Of a stretch of 64,000 bases of DNA, positions 52,003-60,900 are shown in pieces. Position numbers and translations under genes: made by a program. The stretch covers positions 1 through 64,000 of the forward strand of contig NZ_FQYY01000010.1 of NCBI RefSeq assembly GCF_900141885.1, in the 5' to 3' direction. Under the pieces are notes generated by a model, which was not told the origin of the DNA, did no database searches, and saw only the letters and a program-made list of their open reading frames with translations. Source of the DNA: Mesonia phycicola. Its GTDB lineage: Bacteria; Bacteroidota; Bacteroidia; Flavobacteriales; Flavobacteriaceae. Each line of letters opens with the position of its first letter. Positions within the stretch are counted from its first letter, which is position 1.

Positions 52003-54378
52003 TTAGGCACTGGCTTCTTTGCTAAACTCTTTTTTCAATTCTGTATAACCTGGCGTTATTAAGTTGTTGTATTTTTTTGGATTCATATTATATCCGTCAA
52101 AACCAGAGATGTAATATTTAAGTTCTTTCAGTTGTAGTTTCTGAAAATATTCTGGTACGGCATTTTCAAACTTACAACCATCAATATCTAAGCGTTCTAA
52201 ATGGGGTAAATCGGCTATCCAAGTAGGTAAATCTACAAAGTCATTTCCGCCTAAGGATAAGGTTTTTAAAGTTTTAATCTGCTGAATGTATTCTGGTAAA
52301 GCGTCGTATTTGTGTCCAATTAAAAATTCGGTAAGCTTTAATTCTGTAATACTTTCAGGAATGCTATTTACGTTATCACTAATGCCCAAAAGGGTTAGTT
52401 TTTGTAAAGCTTTAAACTGATTTAATTTCGCATACCCTTGCATTCCAAATTGGTAACTTAAGGCAATATATAACGATTCTAAAGCCGGAGCTTCTAAAGT
52501 TTCCAGTGTTTCAAAAGAGGTATAACTTAAATCTAAAGCTTTTAAATTCGGCAACGTTACTTTAGGAAACGTAGTTGAAACGTCATAATGTGCCATATTT
52601 AAGCCCTCTAAATTGGGCATATTTTTAATAATAGATTCTAAGTTGTCGCCTTTATAAAAATCTAATTTAAAATATTTTAATTGAGGCGCAGGTTTAGACG
52701 TTAAAAGCACAAGACTAGCTTCGTTATTATCTAAATGTAAATGTTCTAAATTAGTACAATAGTGAAGTACATTTTGAAAATGACCCGTATTGGTATAAGC
52801 CTTTAGAGTAGCCAATACTTCCGGTTTTGGCAAGTATTGTATTAAGTCTTCTTCTGTGTTTTCGCATTCATTAATACCCGAAAAATGAAGTGTTTTCGCA
52901 ATTAGGTTACTAAATAACATTTTAGGATTTTCAATCGCTAAATTCCCAAAATAAGCCTGTTCTGTTTCTAATAATTTTTCAGAAGCAACATATTCTTGTA
53001 TGTCGAATACGTGTAATTCTTTAATTTTAGAAGGTAAATTAGCAGCATTCAATATTAATTCACGACAACTATTGAAACTTACATAGTCTAAATGTTTCAG
53101 GTCTTTTAAACCTTCAGGAATACTTTCTATGCTGGCGCCATACAATTTTAAATAATTGAGTTGCTTACATTTTTCAATATCTTGAAACAAGGTCTCCATT
53201 TGGGTTCCTTGATGAATATCGATAGCTTTAAGTGTTGTTAATTGTCCGAAACCGAGCGTTACAGCAGAAAAATCTGTGATGTATTGAATAATTATTTTTT
53301 CTAGATGCGTAAAACGTTCTGGATGCGATAATATGTAGTTTAAGATTTTTACATCTCTAACTAATAATTCTGTATTTAAAATTGGCGCATTTCCGGGTAC
53401 AATTTCTAAACCATCATCTAAAGTGATGTATTCGCAGCTCTTGGTAAATATTTGATGGTCTGTGATGGTTTTAATTAAAGGAATGGCTTTAAACTTAAGA
53501 ACAAAAAGCTTATCTAATTGATGGAATCCGTTAGGAATTTCAATAAGATTTGGACATTTAAATAAGTTGAATTTTTCAAGGTTTACAAGTGTAGAAATAC
53601 TAGCGGGCAGTTTTGTGAGGTGCTCTAGTCTTATAAAATCTAATTCTTTTAAACTCGAAGGCAGTTTAAGTTGAGACGTGTCTTTTAAATTGACTTCGTA
53701 GAAACCTAATTCTTCTAATTTGGTGAGTTTTTCTAGCTGAAGCGATGCTTGAAAATCCGTTTCTATGTCACTTAATTCTAACTCTTTTATGTTTTTTAAA
53801 GACCAAAACGATTCTGGAAATGAAGCCAATTGTGGTAACTCCAAACTAAGCTTTTCTAAACGGTTTAAATTTCCAATATGGCTAGGTAACTTCTGGTAAT
53901 CGCCTTCAATTTCTAAAGCTGTTAAAGAGGTAATATCACAAATTTCTTTTGGGAAACCGTTGGTAAACACATCTTCTATTGTTAGATGGGTAATACCGTT
54001 TAAACTTGAAATAAGATCAGGTTGCTTTTCAAGTAGTTCTGCAATCGCCTCATCTCTAATAGAAAGTCTTGAAAACTCTAGCATAGTATAAAGTTTCCCG
54101 ACAGGAAACAATGGGTCTTTAAGTCCGAATTTAAGTAAGGTGCCTAAAACCTTCCCTGAATTTTCACCATCTTCAGGCAGCTTATTTCGGGTATTAAAAG
54201 CAGCATTAAGTTTTGGTGTCCCAAAACGCTCTAAGGTTTCTGTAATTTCTGCAACTATATTTTCGTCTCTAGAGATTTTTCCTACTAGAAAAAGCTCGTA
54301 TAAAAAGGCTTCTGGGTATTTGGGTGCAGTCTTTACATTTTTATAATAACTACTAAGATATTCTATTTTAAAATCCAT
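52003..54378 (-). CDS. large leucine-rich-repeat protein of the regulon
   Basis: 791 residues. The region from about residue 130 to the end consists of LRRs of 22-24 residues, for example LTALEIEGDYQKLPSHIGNLNRLEKLSLELPQLASFPES and LKTLSLGGNDFVDLPTWIADLPHLERLDIDG. An N-terminal helical part (FLYELFLVGKISRDENIVAEITETLERF) precedes them. No signal peptide, so it is cytosolic. It is preceded (6-base gap) by a small helical gene. LRR scaffolds of this type accompany DUF4132 proteins in other bacteria. A second LRR gene of the regulon begins at 63214. Confidence 0.85.
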   Translation of the reverse strand: MDFKIEYLSSYYKNVKTAPKYPEAFLYELFLVGKISRDENIVAEITETLERFGTPKLNAAFNTRNKLPEDGENSGKVLGTLLKFGLKDPLFPVGKLYTMLEFSRLSIRDEAIAELLEKQPDLISSLNGITHLTIEDVFTNGFPKEICDITSLTALEIEGDYQKLPSHIGNLNRLEKLSLELPQLASFPESFWSLKNIKELELSDIETDFQASLQLEKLTKLEELGFYEVNLKDTSQLKLPSSLKELDFIRLEHLTKLPASISTLVNLEKFNLFKCPNLIEIPNGFHQLDKLFVLKFKAIPLIKTITDHQIFTKSCEYITLDDGLEIVPGNAPILNTELLVRDVKILNYILSHPERFTHLEKIIIQYITDFSAVTLGFGQLTTLKAIDIHQGTQMETLFQDIEKCKQLNYLKLYGASIESIPEGLKDLKHLDYVSFNSCRELILNAANLPSKIKELHVFDIQEYVASEKLLETEQAYFGNLAIENPKMLFSNLIAKTLHFSGINECENTEEDLIQYLPKPEVLATLKAYTNTGHFQNVLHYCTNLEHLHLDNNEASLVLLTSKPAPQLKYFKLDFYKGDNLESIIKNMPNLEGLNMAHYDVSTTFPKVTLPNLKALDLSYTSFETLETLEAPALESLYIALSYQFGMQGYAKLNQFKALQKLTLLGISDNVNSIPESITELKLTEFLIGHKYDALPEYIQQIKTLKTLSLGGNDFVDLPTWIADLPHLERLDIDGCKFENAVPEYFQKLQLKELKYYISGFDGYNMNPKKYNNLITPGYTELKKEFSKEASA

Positions 54379-54383
54379 ATTTT

Positions 54384-54758
54384 TTATACTGCAATACGAT
54401 TAATAGCTTCCATTCTTTTTAAAATAATAGGCACAAACAAGGCAAACTTAGCATTAAACTCTTCTTGAGTTTTGGCAGTGTTTAAATTGCTCCCCATAGA
54501 TATCCAAGTATTGTAAAGCGCTTCTTCCCTATTCTCTTCTTGTGTATCTATATTTAAGGCTTTAATTATATGAAAGTTTTCATCTTGATTGTAAAAGCCT
54601 GTTTCTCTTACAATTTCAAAAACAAGTTCAAAAATGCTTCTGGTATCTAATAGTTCACTTACTTTTATTTCTGATTCTTTTGATGTACTTATGGCATCAA
54701 AAACATCTACCATTAAATTTTGTACTCTACCGTTAATACTAAAGTCTAAATATTTCAT
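54384..54758 (-). CDS. small helical protein upstream of LRR gene
   Basis: 124 residues, all-helical: QNLMVDVFDAISTSKESEIKVSELLDTRSIFELVFEIVRETGFYNQDENFHIIKALNIDTQEENREEALYNTWISMGSNLNTAKTQEEFNAKFALFVPIILKRMEAINRI. Family not recognised. First gene of the LRR operon, with regulon site 9 at an unusual distance (79 bases of leader after the -7 box). Confidence 0.68.
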   Translation of the reverse strand: MKYLDFSINGRVQNLMVDVFDAISTSKESEIKVSELLDTRSIFELVFEIVRETGFYNQDENFHIIKALNIDTQEENREEALYNTWISMGSNLNTAKTQEEFNAKFALFVPIILKRMEAINRIAV

Positions 54759-54837
54759 TTTTAATCGTTTTAATTTTTACTGTAATGCTTATTAAAAGGT
54801 TATAAATACCCCTCTCATTTTGCATTTTAATAGAGTT

Positions 54838-54883
54838 TAAAATTATAAAAGCACCTTGTTATTTTTATCACGGGATTCAGCCA
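54838..54883 (-). promoter_or_regulatory. regulon promoter (site 9, minus strand)
   Basis: Leftward: TGGCTGAATCCCGTGA (54883-54868), 22 nt, TAATTTTA (54845-54838; 7 of 8). Right half-site is strong (CCGTGA), left weak. Drives the operon 54758 to 51199. Confidence 0.75.
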
Positions 54884-54942
54884 TTTAAGAATTTAATTAT
54901 TACGATTCATCTACTAATTTTTTTAATTTTAAGAAATAAAAA

Positions 54943-54974
54943 AAAAGATACTTACAACTATGTAAATATCTTTT
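54943..54974 (-). terminator. terminator of the gene at 55018
   Basis: AAAAGATACTTACA and TGTAAATATCTTTT pair (one mismatch) around ACTA, with a T-run when read leftward. Confidence 0.65.
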
Positions 54975-55017
54975 AAAGAAGCGTAATTGCTATTAAAGCA
55001 GCTTTTACTTTATATAT

Positions 55018-55632
55018 TTATAATGAAATATGCCCAACAATAGCACCATCTTTTACAACAAAAAGAGCATTAATGATGGGAGCATTTCCAAAACTATCGT
55101 CATTCCAAGTATGGTTGTGTAAGTAAACAAATTTGTTCACCGTATCTTCATCGGCGGTTTTAGAGATCACCATCATACAAGAACGTCTTGGAATTGAAAC
55201 TAATAATTCTTCGGCTTCTAACATAGCGTGCGCTTTTAACATATGCGATTTAGAAAGAATACGTTCACTAGAAAAATCATTTCCGCTAGAGGCAAGAGCT
55301 TTATTGTTAAGTGCTTCAACAAATTCGAAATCTGTATGATAAGCTTCTAAATTGGTAAAAGCCTCTTGGGTAATCTGTTTAGCATCCATAGTCTCTAAAT
55401 GCTGTTGCGTTAAAAATACAAAGTTGTCTGGTGTATCCATACCGTACCCAATCACAACTTCAGCACCATCTGCAGACGGAATTAAAGTAGAACTCAAAGC
55501 CCCAGCTTTTAAGCCAACCCAGTTGCCTGGTTTTAAAATTGGATAGATTTTTTTATCGCTATTTTCAGTTTGTTCTACTATTTTAGCTATTTCTTCTGGT
55601 GTTTTTTCTGGGCCGTAAATTGTACTACTCAT
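55018..55632 (-). CDS. hypothetical protein of the regulon
   Basis: 204 residues, cytosolic, mixed alpha/beta: YGPEKTPEEIAKIVEQTENSDKKIYPILKPGNWVGLKAGALSSTLIPSADGAEVVIGYGMDTPDNFVFL and a C-terminus IPRRSCMMVISKTADEDTVNKFVYLHNHTWNDDSFGNAPIINALFVV. Overall arrangement resembles small adaptor or immunity-like proteins, but I recognise no named family. Monocistronic behind site 10. Confidence 0.68.
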   Translation of the reverse strand: MSSTIYGPEKTPEEIAKIVEQTENSDKKIYPILKPGNWVGLKAGALSSTLIPSADGAEVVIGYGMDTPDNFVFLTQQHLETMDAKQITQEAFTNLEAYHTDFEFVEALNNKALASSGNDFSSERILSKSHMLKAHAMLEAEELLVSIPRRSCMMVISKTADEDTVNKFVYLHNHTWNDDSFGNAPIINALFVVKDGAIVGHISL

Positions 55633-55656
55633 AAGATTGTATTTTATTGTGTATTA

Positions 55657-55702
55657 CAAAACTAGAGAAGCCTTTCAATCTATTTCTCACGGTATTCAGC
55701 CA
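55657..55702 (-). promoter_or_regulatory. regulon promoter (site 10, minus strand)
   Basis: Leftward: TGGCTGAATACCGTGA (55702-55687), 22 nt, TAGTTTTG (55664-55657), a perfect TAnnTTTG. It drives the gene 55018-55632. Confidence 0.82.
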
Positions 55703-55826
55703 TTTAAAGATTTAATGGATTATTTAAACAAGTTTTTTAAATGATAATCTTATAGAAAAAGTTCTGACAGATAAATAGTACGTTTTAGTTATATAAGAGA
55801 ATTAGCGGATGAAAAATTGGAGTTAT

Positions 55827-56528
55827 TTATGGACAATCTAATGACGATATTAAATACTGTTGGTCTTTATTTTTAATAATTGAGATACTACGAGTAATAC
55901 CTCTCCCTTTAAAATCGTATTTGTTGTCAGTCTTTTTTATAAACTCAGGCATTAAAATAAAATTTCCTTTTGGAGTGACATCAATTTTAGGATTATGAAC
56001 AGGCAATTGGTGATAGACTTCAGGTAGTGTCATATACTTATACAAGCAAGTATGCTCAAAACAATCTCCAAAATTAGTGTAAGTATGGATTACATTTTCA
56101 TAGGTGGTTATTTCTTCTTCTATTTCGTATTCGTGGTTATTAAATACTTCTATTCTCTTATTTGTTGTTTTTTGTATAATTTTTCCTTTAAAATCAGGAA
56201 TACTTATATCCTCATAAATAGGCTCTAACTTAGGTTTAAATCTTGTCAAATCTGAACTGTGAATAAACCCTGAATATATTTGATTTTTTACTTGAACAAA
56301 GTTGCCGGTAAGCTGAAATCTAGTCCCAATATATATGGTTTGACTTATTTTAAGCGTTTTATTTGCTAAAATGCTCTCACCAATTTTAATGTTTTTAATA
56401 ACTTTAGAATCTAAGGTAGGTTTTTCATAAAGATTTGCTCCAAAAACATTGATGACAAAAAATATATTCTCATTATTTTTTTCTTCGGAAGAATGATGCT
56501 TACTGCTTTTAATTAATCTACGGATCAT
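55827..56528 (-). CDS. hypothetical SH3-like protein
   Basis: 233 residues. Residues about 25-95 (VFGANLYEKPTLDSKVIKNIKIGESILANKTL.. GTRFQLTGNFVQVKNQIYSGFIHSSDL) have the layout of a bacterial SH3 domain (n-y-kP...s-v...l..G......w..V...g..Gwi). The rest is unassigned. No signal peptide, unusual for SH3b proteins. Follows the GNAT gene by 4 bases. No regulon palindrome immediately upstream. Confidence 0.55.
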   Translation of the reverse strand: MIRRLIKSSKHHSSEEKNNENIFFVINVFGANLYEKPTLDSKVIKNIKIGESILANKTLKISQTIYIGTRFQLTGNFVQVKNQIYSGFIHSSDLTRFKPKLEPIYEDISIPDFKGKIIQKTTNKRIEVFNNHEYEIEEEITTYENVIHTYTNFGDCFEHTCLYKYMTLPEVYHQLPVHNPKIDVTPKGNFILMPEFIKKTDNKYDFKGRGITRSISIIKNKDQQYLISSLDCP

Positions 56529-56532
56529 TTTT

Positions 56533-57048
56533 TTAGTACTCTAAATACATAATATGATTGGGATTAGTATGCGTTTCTGATATTTTAAAATCAAAAGCGC
56601 CTACAATTTTAAATCCCATTTTTTTATAAAATTGAATTGCTTTTTTGTTTTCTACCCAAACGGCAAGCCAAATGCCATTTTGTTTATTTGCTTTAGATAG
56701 TTTTACATTAAAATTAAAAAGTTCTACGCCTAGTTTTTTTCCGTGAAAAGTTTCTAGAAGATAGATTCTATCTAACTTGGTAATTACTGAATCTTTTATG
56801 TTTTTGTTGGTCGTATTTAATATGATTTTTGAAAATCCAGCAATAACATCATCACAATAAATCAGGTGATAATGTACATTATCATTTTCAAACTCTTTAA
56901 TAATTAATTCTTTACGATAGGTTTTAGAGATGTAATCTTCAATATCTTTTTTGGAAGCACTATGACCGTGAGATTCAAAAAAAGTTTGCTTTCCTAGTTC
57001 TGCAATTAAATTGGAATGTGTGGAATTTGCTTTTATAATTTTAACCAT
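56533..57048 (-). CDS. GNAT N-acetyltransferase
   Basis: 171 residues. GNAT core: VIAGFSKIILNTTNKNIKDSVITKLDRIYLLETFHGKKLGVELFNF (acetyl-CoA motif around HGKKLGVELF in place of RGxGxG) and AVWVENKKAIQFYKKMGFKIVGAFDF (late motif NKKAiqFYkkmGF). Substrate unknown. Probably co-transcribed with the SH3-like gene. Confidence 0.85.
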   Translation of the reverse strand: MVKIIKANSTHSNLIAELGKQTFFESHGHSASKKDIEDYISKTYRKELIIKEFENDNVHYHLIYCDDVIAGFSKIILNTTNKNIKDSVITKLDRIYLLETFHGKKLGVELFNFNVKLSKANKQNGIWLAVWVENKKAIQFYKKMGFKIVGAFDFKISETHTNPNHIMYLEY

Positions 57049-57119
57049 TACAATTTGTTTTTCTTTTTATGTGAAATAACATTTTTTGGTGAAATTATAT
57101 TTTATTTCTTCGAAACAAT

Positions 57120-57446
57120 TTAATTCTCATCTAGAATTAAAGTTTCTAGCATTATAGTTTTAGTATCTAAAATTTGAAAGCTTCCAGCTCCCGAAATTTG
57201 TTTTGTAAATAACTGATGATTGTCGTTATAAGAAACGCCAGTATTAACATCAAACGTGAAGGCTGCATTTTTAAATTTAAAGTTCTTTTTTGTGCTGTTT
57301 ACTAAGATATTGATAGAATTTAACGTCACATCCCAATAGCTAGATGCAGTGTTTCCTAATTCTGATTTGGCAAGTAAATTTCCCCACGTTTTATTAGAAT
57401 TTGAAATTTGATTTGCCAATTGGTCTTGTATCTTTTTGGTAGTCAT
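57120..57446 (-). CDS. hypothetical protein
   Basis: 108 residues from ATG 57446 (MTTKKIQDQLANQISNSNKTWGNLLAKSELGNTASSYWDVTLNSINILVNSTKKNFKFKNAAF); the upstream MVNFKI start overlaps the preceding gene. Beta-rich C-terminus. Small partner gene of the DUF4132 region, 11 bases after the gene at 57458. Family unknown. Confidence 0.65.
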   Translation of the reverse strand: MTTKKIQDQLANQISNSNKTWGNLLAKSELGNTASSYWDVTLNSINILVNSTKKNFKFKNAAFTFDVNTGVSYNDNHQLFTKQISGAGSFQILDTKTIMLETLILDEN

Positions 57447-57457
57447 TATTTTAAAGT

Positions 57458-57871
57458 TTACCAATACGTACCGACTAAAAATGTCATTCTGATAAAAGCA
57501 ATAACACTTTCTGGTGTTAGTTGTAATGGTTTTTTTACATCGGTTATTTCCTCATCGTCTACAAAAACCACGAATAAACCATCTTTAAAAGCAAGTAATA
57601 CATTCTCTATGGCTTTGTCTAAATTTGCTAAATCTGTGTTATTAATTTCTCCAAAGTCTACTTTACCGCTTTGGGCTTGTTCTTGAATTTCGGCTGGTGT
57701 TAAAAATCCAATCACATTAACTTCTAAACGTTTTTTATTAAAAGCTTCCACTTGGTTTTTTACACAACCAATTAACAATTCTTCCAAGTTTTTTGGTGTT
57801 TCTTCTAATGTAAAAGGGATTTGTTTGACCTTTTTTTTACCTAATCTTTTAAGTTGTAACGTAAGTTCCAT
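57458..57871 (-). CDS. small protein downstream of DUF4132 gene
   Basis: 137 residues from ATG 57871 (MELTLQLKRLGKKKVKQIPFTLEETPKNLEELLIGCVKNQVEAFNKKR); the longer frame to 57916 runs into a GC-rich element. Ends in LTPESVIAFIRMTFLVGTYW. A protein of this size and opening accompanies DUF4132/DUF5724-type genes in other bacteria to my recollection, but that needs a search. Probably co-transcribed with the DUF4132 gene. Confidence 0.65.
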   Translation of the reverse strand: MELTLQLKRLGKKKVKQIPFTLEETPKNLEELLIGCVKNQVEAFNKKRLEVNVIGFLTPAEIQEQAQSGKVDFGEINNTDLANLDKAIENVLLAFKDGLFVVFVDDEEITDVKKPLQLTPESVIAFIRMTFLVGTYW

Positions 57872-57888
57872 TGGTGTACGTGTGTTTT

Positions 57889-57975
57889 GCGTTAGGGATT
57901 GCCGTGGAAAGCCCACAGTGCGACAGCACGAGGACTTGCAACAGAAAGCCCGCCCTCACCTAAGTGAGGGAACGC
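57889..57975. other. GC-rich intergenic element
   Basis: The 87 bases between the DUF4132 gene and the next gene are far richer in G+C than anything nearby. They contain GCGTTAGGGATTG, GTGGAAAGCCCAC, and the hairpin CCCTCAC-CTAA-GTGAGGG (57953-57970). The 'GGATTG..GGAAAGCCCG' wording is a recurrent intergenic element in Flavobacteriia as I recall it. It could be a terminator, an attenuator or a small mobile palindrome. Confidence 0.55.
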
Positions 57976-57991
57976 CTTAATGCTGTTAAAG

Positions 57992-60900
57992 TTAGCTATT
58001 TATTTGTGCTAAAATGGTTGGGTCTTGAATTTTATTATCTTCGGAAAGTAATTTCATTTTAGAAATAATTTCTGCCGATTTTGGGTCGTCGTCTACAAAT
58101 GGCAAGAACATACGTCCGCGATGTTGGCTGTGCACCGGAATAATAGATAATGCTAATCCGTTTTTGCTCACCATACCGCTGCCTAAATGAATGCTGTATT
58201 CGCCAAGTTTTCCTTTAATAAATACGTGACGCTCTTTAACCGTAATGTTAGCAAGCTTGAATAGTTTTGCAGATTCTTCGGCTAATGCTGCACGCATTTG
58301 CATTGTGCTATGGCTAGCTTCTGGGTCTACACCACCCACGTGAGCCACGCTAACTACTAAGTCGATATCTCGCATAATTTCGCTAAACACAACTTCTGGA
58401 ATTTCGGTTAACGGAATTCGCTGATAGGTGTCTATTGCGTGGAAACAGATATCTTCTAAGGTTGGTGCTTCTGCCTCTGAGGGCGAATACCAATCTGCCA
58501 TTGCATACATTGTGGCAATGAAACCACGTTTGTGATATACTTTTTGCAATCCATCTTCCATACTTACCGTCCAACCACGACCACGTAAAAGTGCTACGGT
58601 TTTTTTAGGTTGAATCTGGTAACCTTGGTAACGTTCTGAGCGGTTGCTGTGTTCGCGCTCATCGTCTGTAATGAGGTACAATTCTCTAAACACTTGTTTA
58701 AATGGTTGCACTAAACGTTCTGCAAATAGGTGTTTTTGATACGTATCCCATTCTACAGTTTTGTATAAATGAGAAGCGTGAGCTATACGTAACACATCGG
58801 TTTCTGCCAATGCGTGTGTTTTTCCTGTTGGATTGGTTAAGACACCTTCTTTGTAAAATCCTGTAATTTCTTTTTCTGGAACGTACATTACCAATTTGCT
58901 AAGAATAGCTTTAACAATGGGATGCTGCATCATTTTTTGAATTTCTGATGCTGTAAATTCATCTTCGTTTACCATTGCATTTTCTAGAGATAAACGCGTT
59001 CTGCTATATTGTCTAGACAGATAGGTTTTATGGTCTTTTAAAGTAATAACTTGCTTGTCTTTGCGCAATTTAGCAGGAATATTTTTTAGAGATTTACCCG
59101 CTTTAGTCACTTTTATTTCTGCTTTACCAAGCTCGTTTATTATAAGTTCTATTTCTGTTACTTCTATGGTGATTTTAGCATTCTGCATAATGGTTTGTGT
59201 GGCTTTTGCCTCCATAGCCCAACTAAAACGTACACGGTCTGTATAGCCTGCCGTACGCGATAAATTATCTAGTGCAATTTCTACAGCAATAGCTTCACTC
59301 TCTTGACGTTGCGCACCAAACTGCTTACTTTCTTTAAGGAAGTCTTGCAATAAGTTGTAACGCTTTAAAAGGTCTTTTTCTGGTACGGTTTTACTTAACG
59401 GAATTAAACCTAAAGCACGCACATAATCTTTATCGCGCTTGTCTTTAATTTTCTTCAACGTTTCGGTAATTTTAACTTCACCAAGCATAACACTAGAATA
59501 GAGTTTTACTTGACGGTGTCCGTTACCATCAGAAATATATTTGGCCGCATCGTGAAGTAATTTCCAATTAGATTTACCAATGGCTGTATACACTTTATTA
59601 AACCAATCTACATCTATTGCACCAAGAGCAAAATCACTTTTAGGGATGTTAGAATAGCGTGAAATAATGGTTTCTTTCTCCGAATTCATATAATCTGAAG
59701 CGTGAGCCTGGAACCACCAAACGGCACTTTCTAAATTTTCTAGACCTAGATATTCGCCCACAACACCTGTCCATTGCGTAGCATAACACGCCAACTCTAC
59801 CAAGCGTTTTTTAGTGATTTTAGAGGTATCTGCCAGTTGAGCAAAATCGGCATAACTTTCGGTATCTTTAAAGGCTGTTTTCTTTAAAATATTGCTGAAA
59901 ATTGTTTTTCTGCTATCGCCATAATAACTGTAACCGCGCTCAAAATTATCTTTACCTAAACGTTCTAATATTCTGAATACATAATTTACACCTTCTACAC
60001 GATGAATCCCTGACATATATCCTGTAGCCGTAGTTGTTATATCGCCTCGTTCTAATTCGGTCTCTAATAAATTAGCTTTTAATGGCTCGATAACGTGTTT
60101 AGGAATAGAGCCACGTTCTATTAATTTATAATTCATTCTATAATTAAACCCGCCATCCATAATCACCATTAACTCGTGTGAGTTTAAGGCCTGAAAACGT
60201 AAATCGTCATCATTAATTAAACCTGCTTTATAAAGTTTTAAAGTGACTTCTAATTTAGGAAAAGGCACAACACCAGGTCTTTTCTCCTGTTCTGTAATCA
60301 CTTTAACGTCTGTAGTAGCTGTAGGATGATTAATATCTTGCGCCACTAAATACATATAAAGCCCCCAATACCTTTGTAATTGTTCTGAAGATAAATAGTC
60401 TAAATTTGTATTGCTTAATCCTGGTGCTAGTGGTAATACCACATTGGCCCAATTATAAGTCTTGGTATTGTAACGATAATTAGAAGACTGAAACTGTACG
60501 AGTTTTAGATTATTAGGGAAATTGGCAATCATATCTTCCATCACATCTAATTTAAAAGAAATGATGGTTTTCATATCTGTATACACTTTAGCCAAACGTC
60601 TTAAAATGGTTTCGTACGAATCTGAAGTGGTATAATATTGCCTAGCATCACCTAAATTTAAACCGTTTAAATCTGGATAATATTGTCTTGCAAAAGGCTC
60701 TAAATCTTTATAGTCTCCAAACGGATTATTACGATTAGCGATATAGCGAATGGCTGCATACATTTCAAAATCGTTAAGTTTACTTTGCTCGTACCAAGCA
60801 ATCCAAACCTCTGCCAATGGGATATTGTGTAAGCGTTCTTCTGCAGTTGCATTATCCCCTAAATTTTTAATATCTCTTATCCCTTTTGCTATATAGGTAG

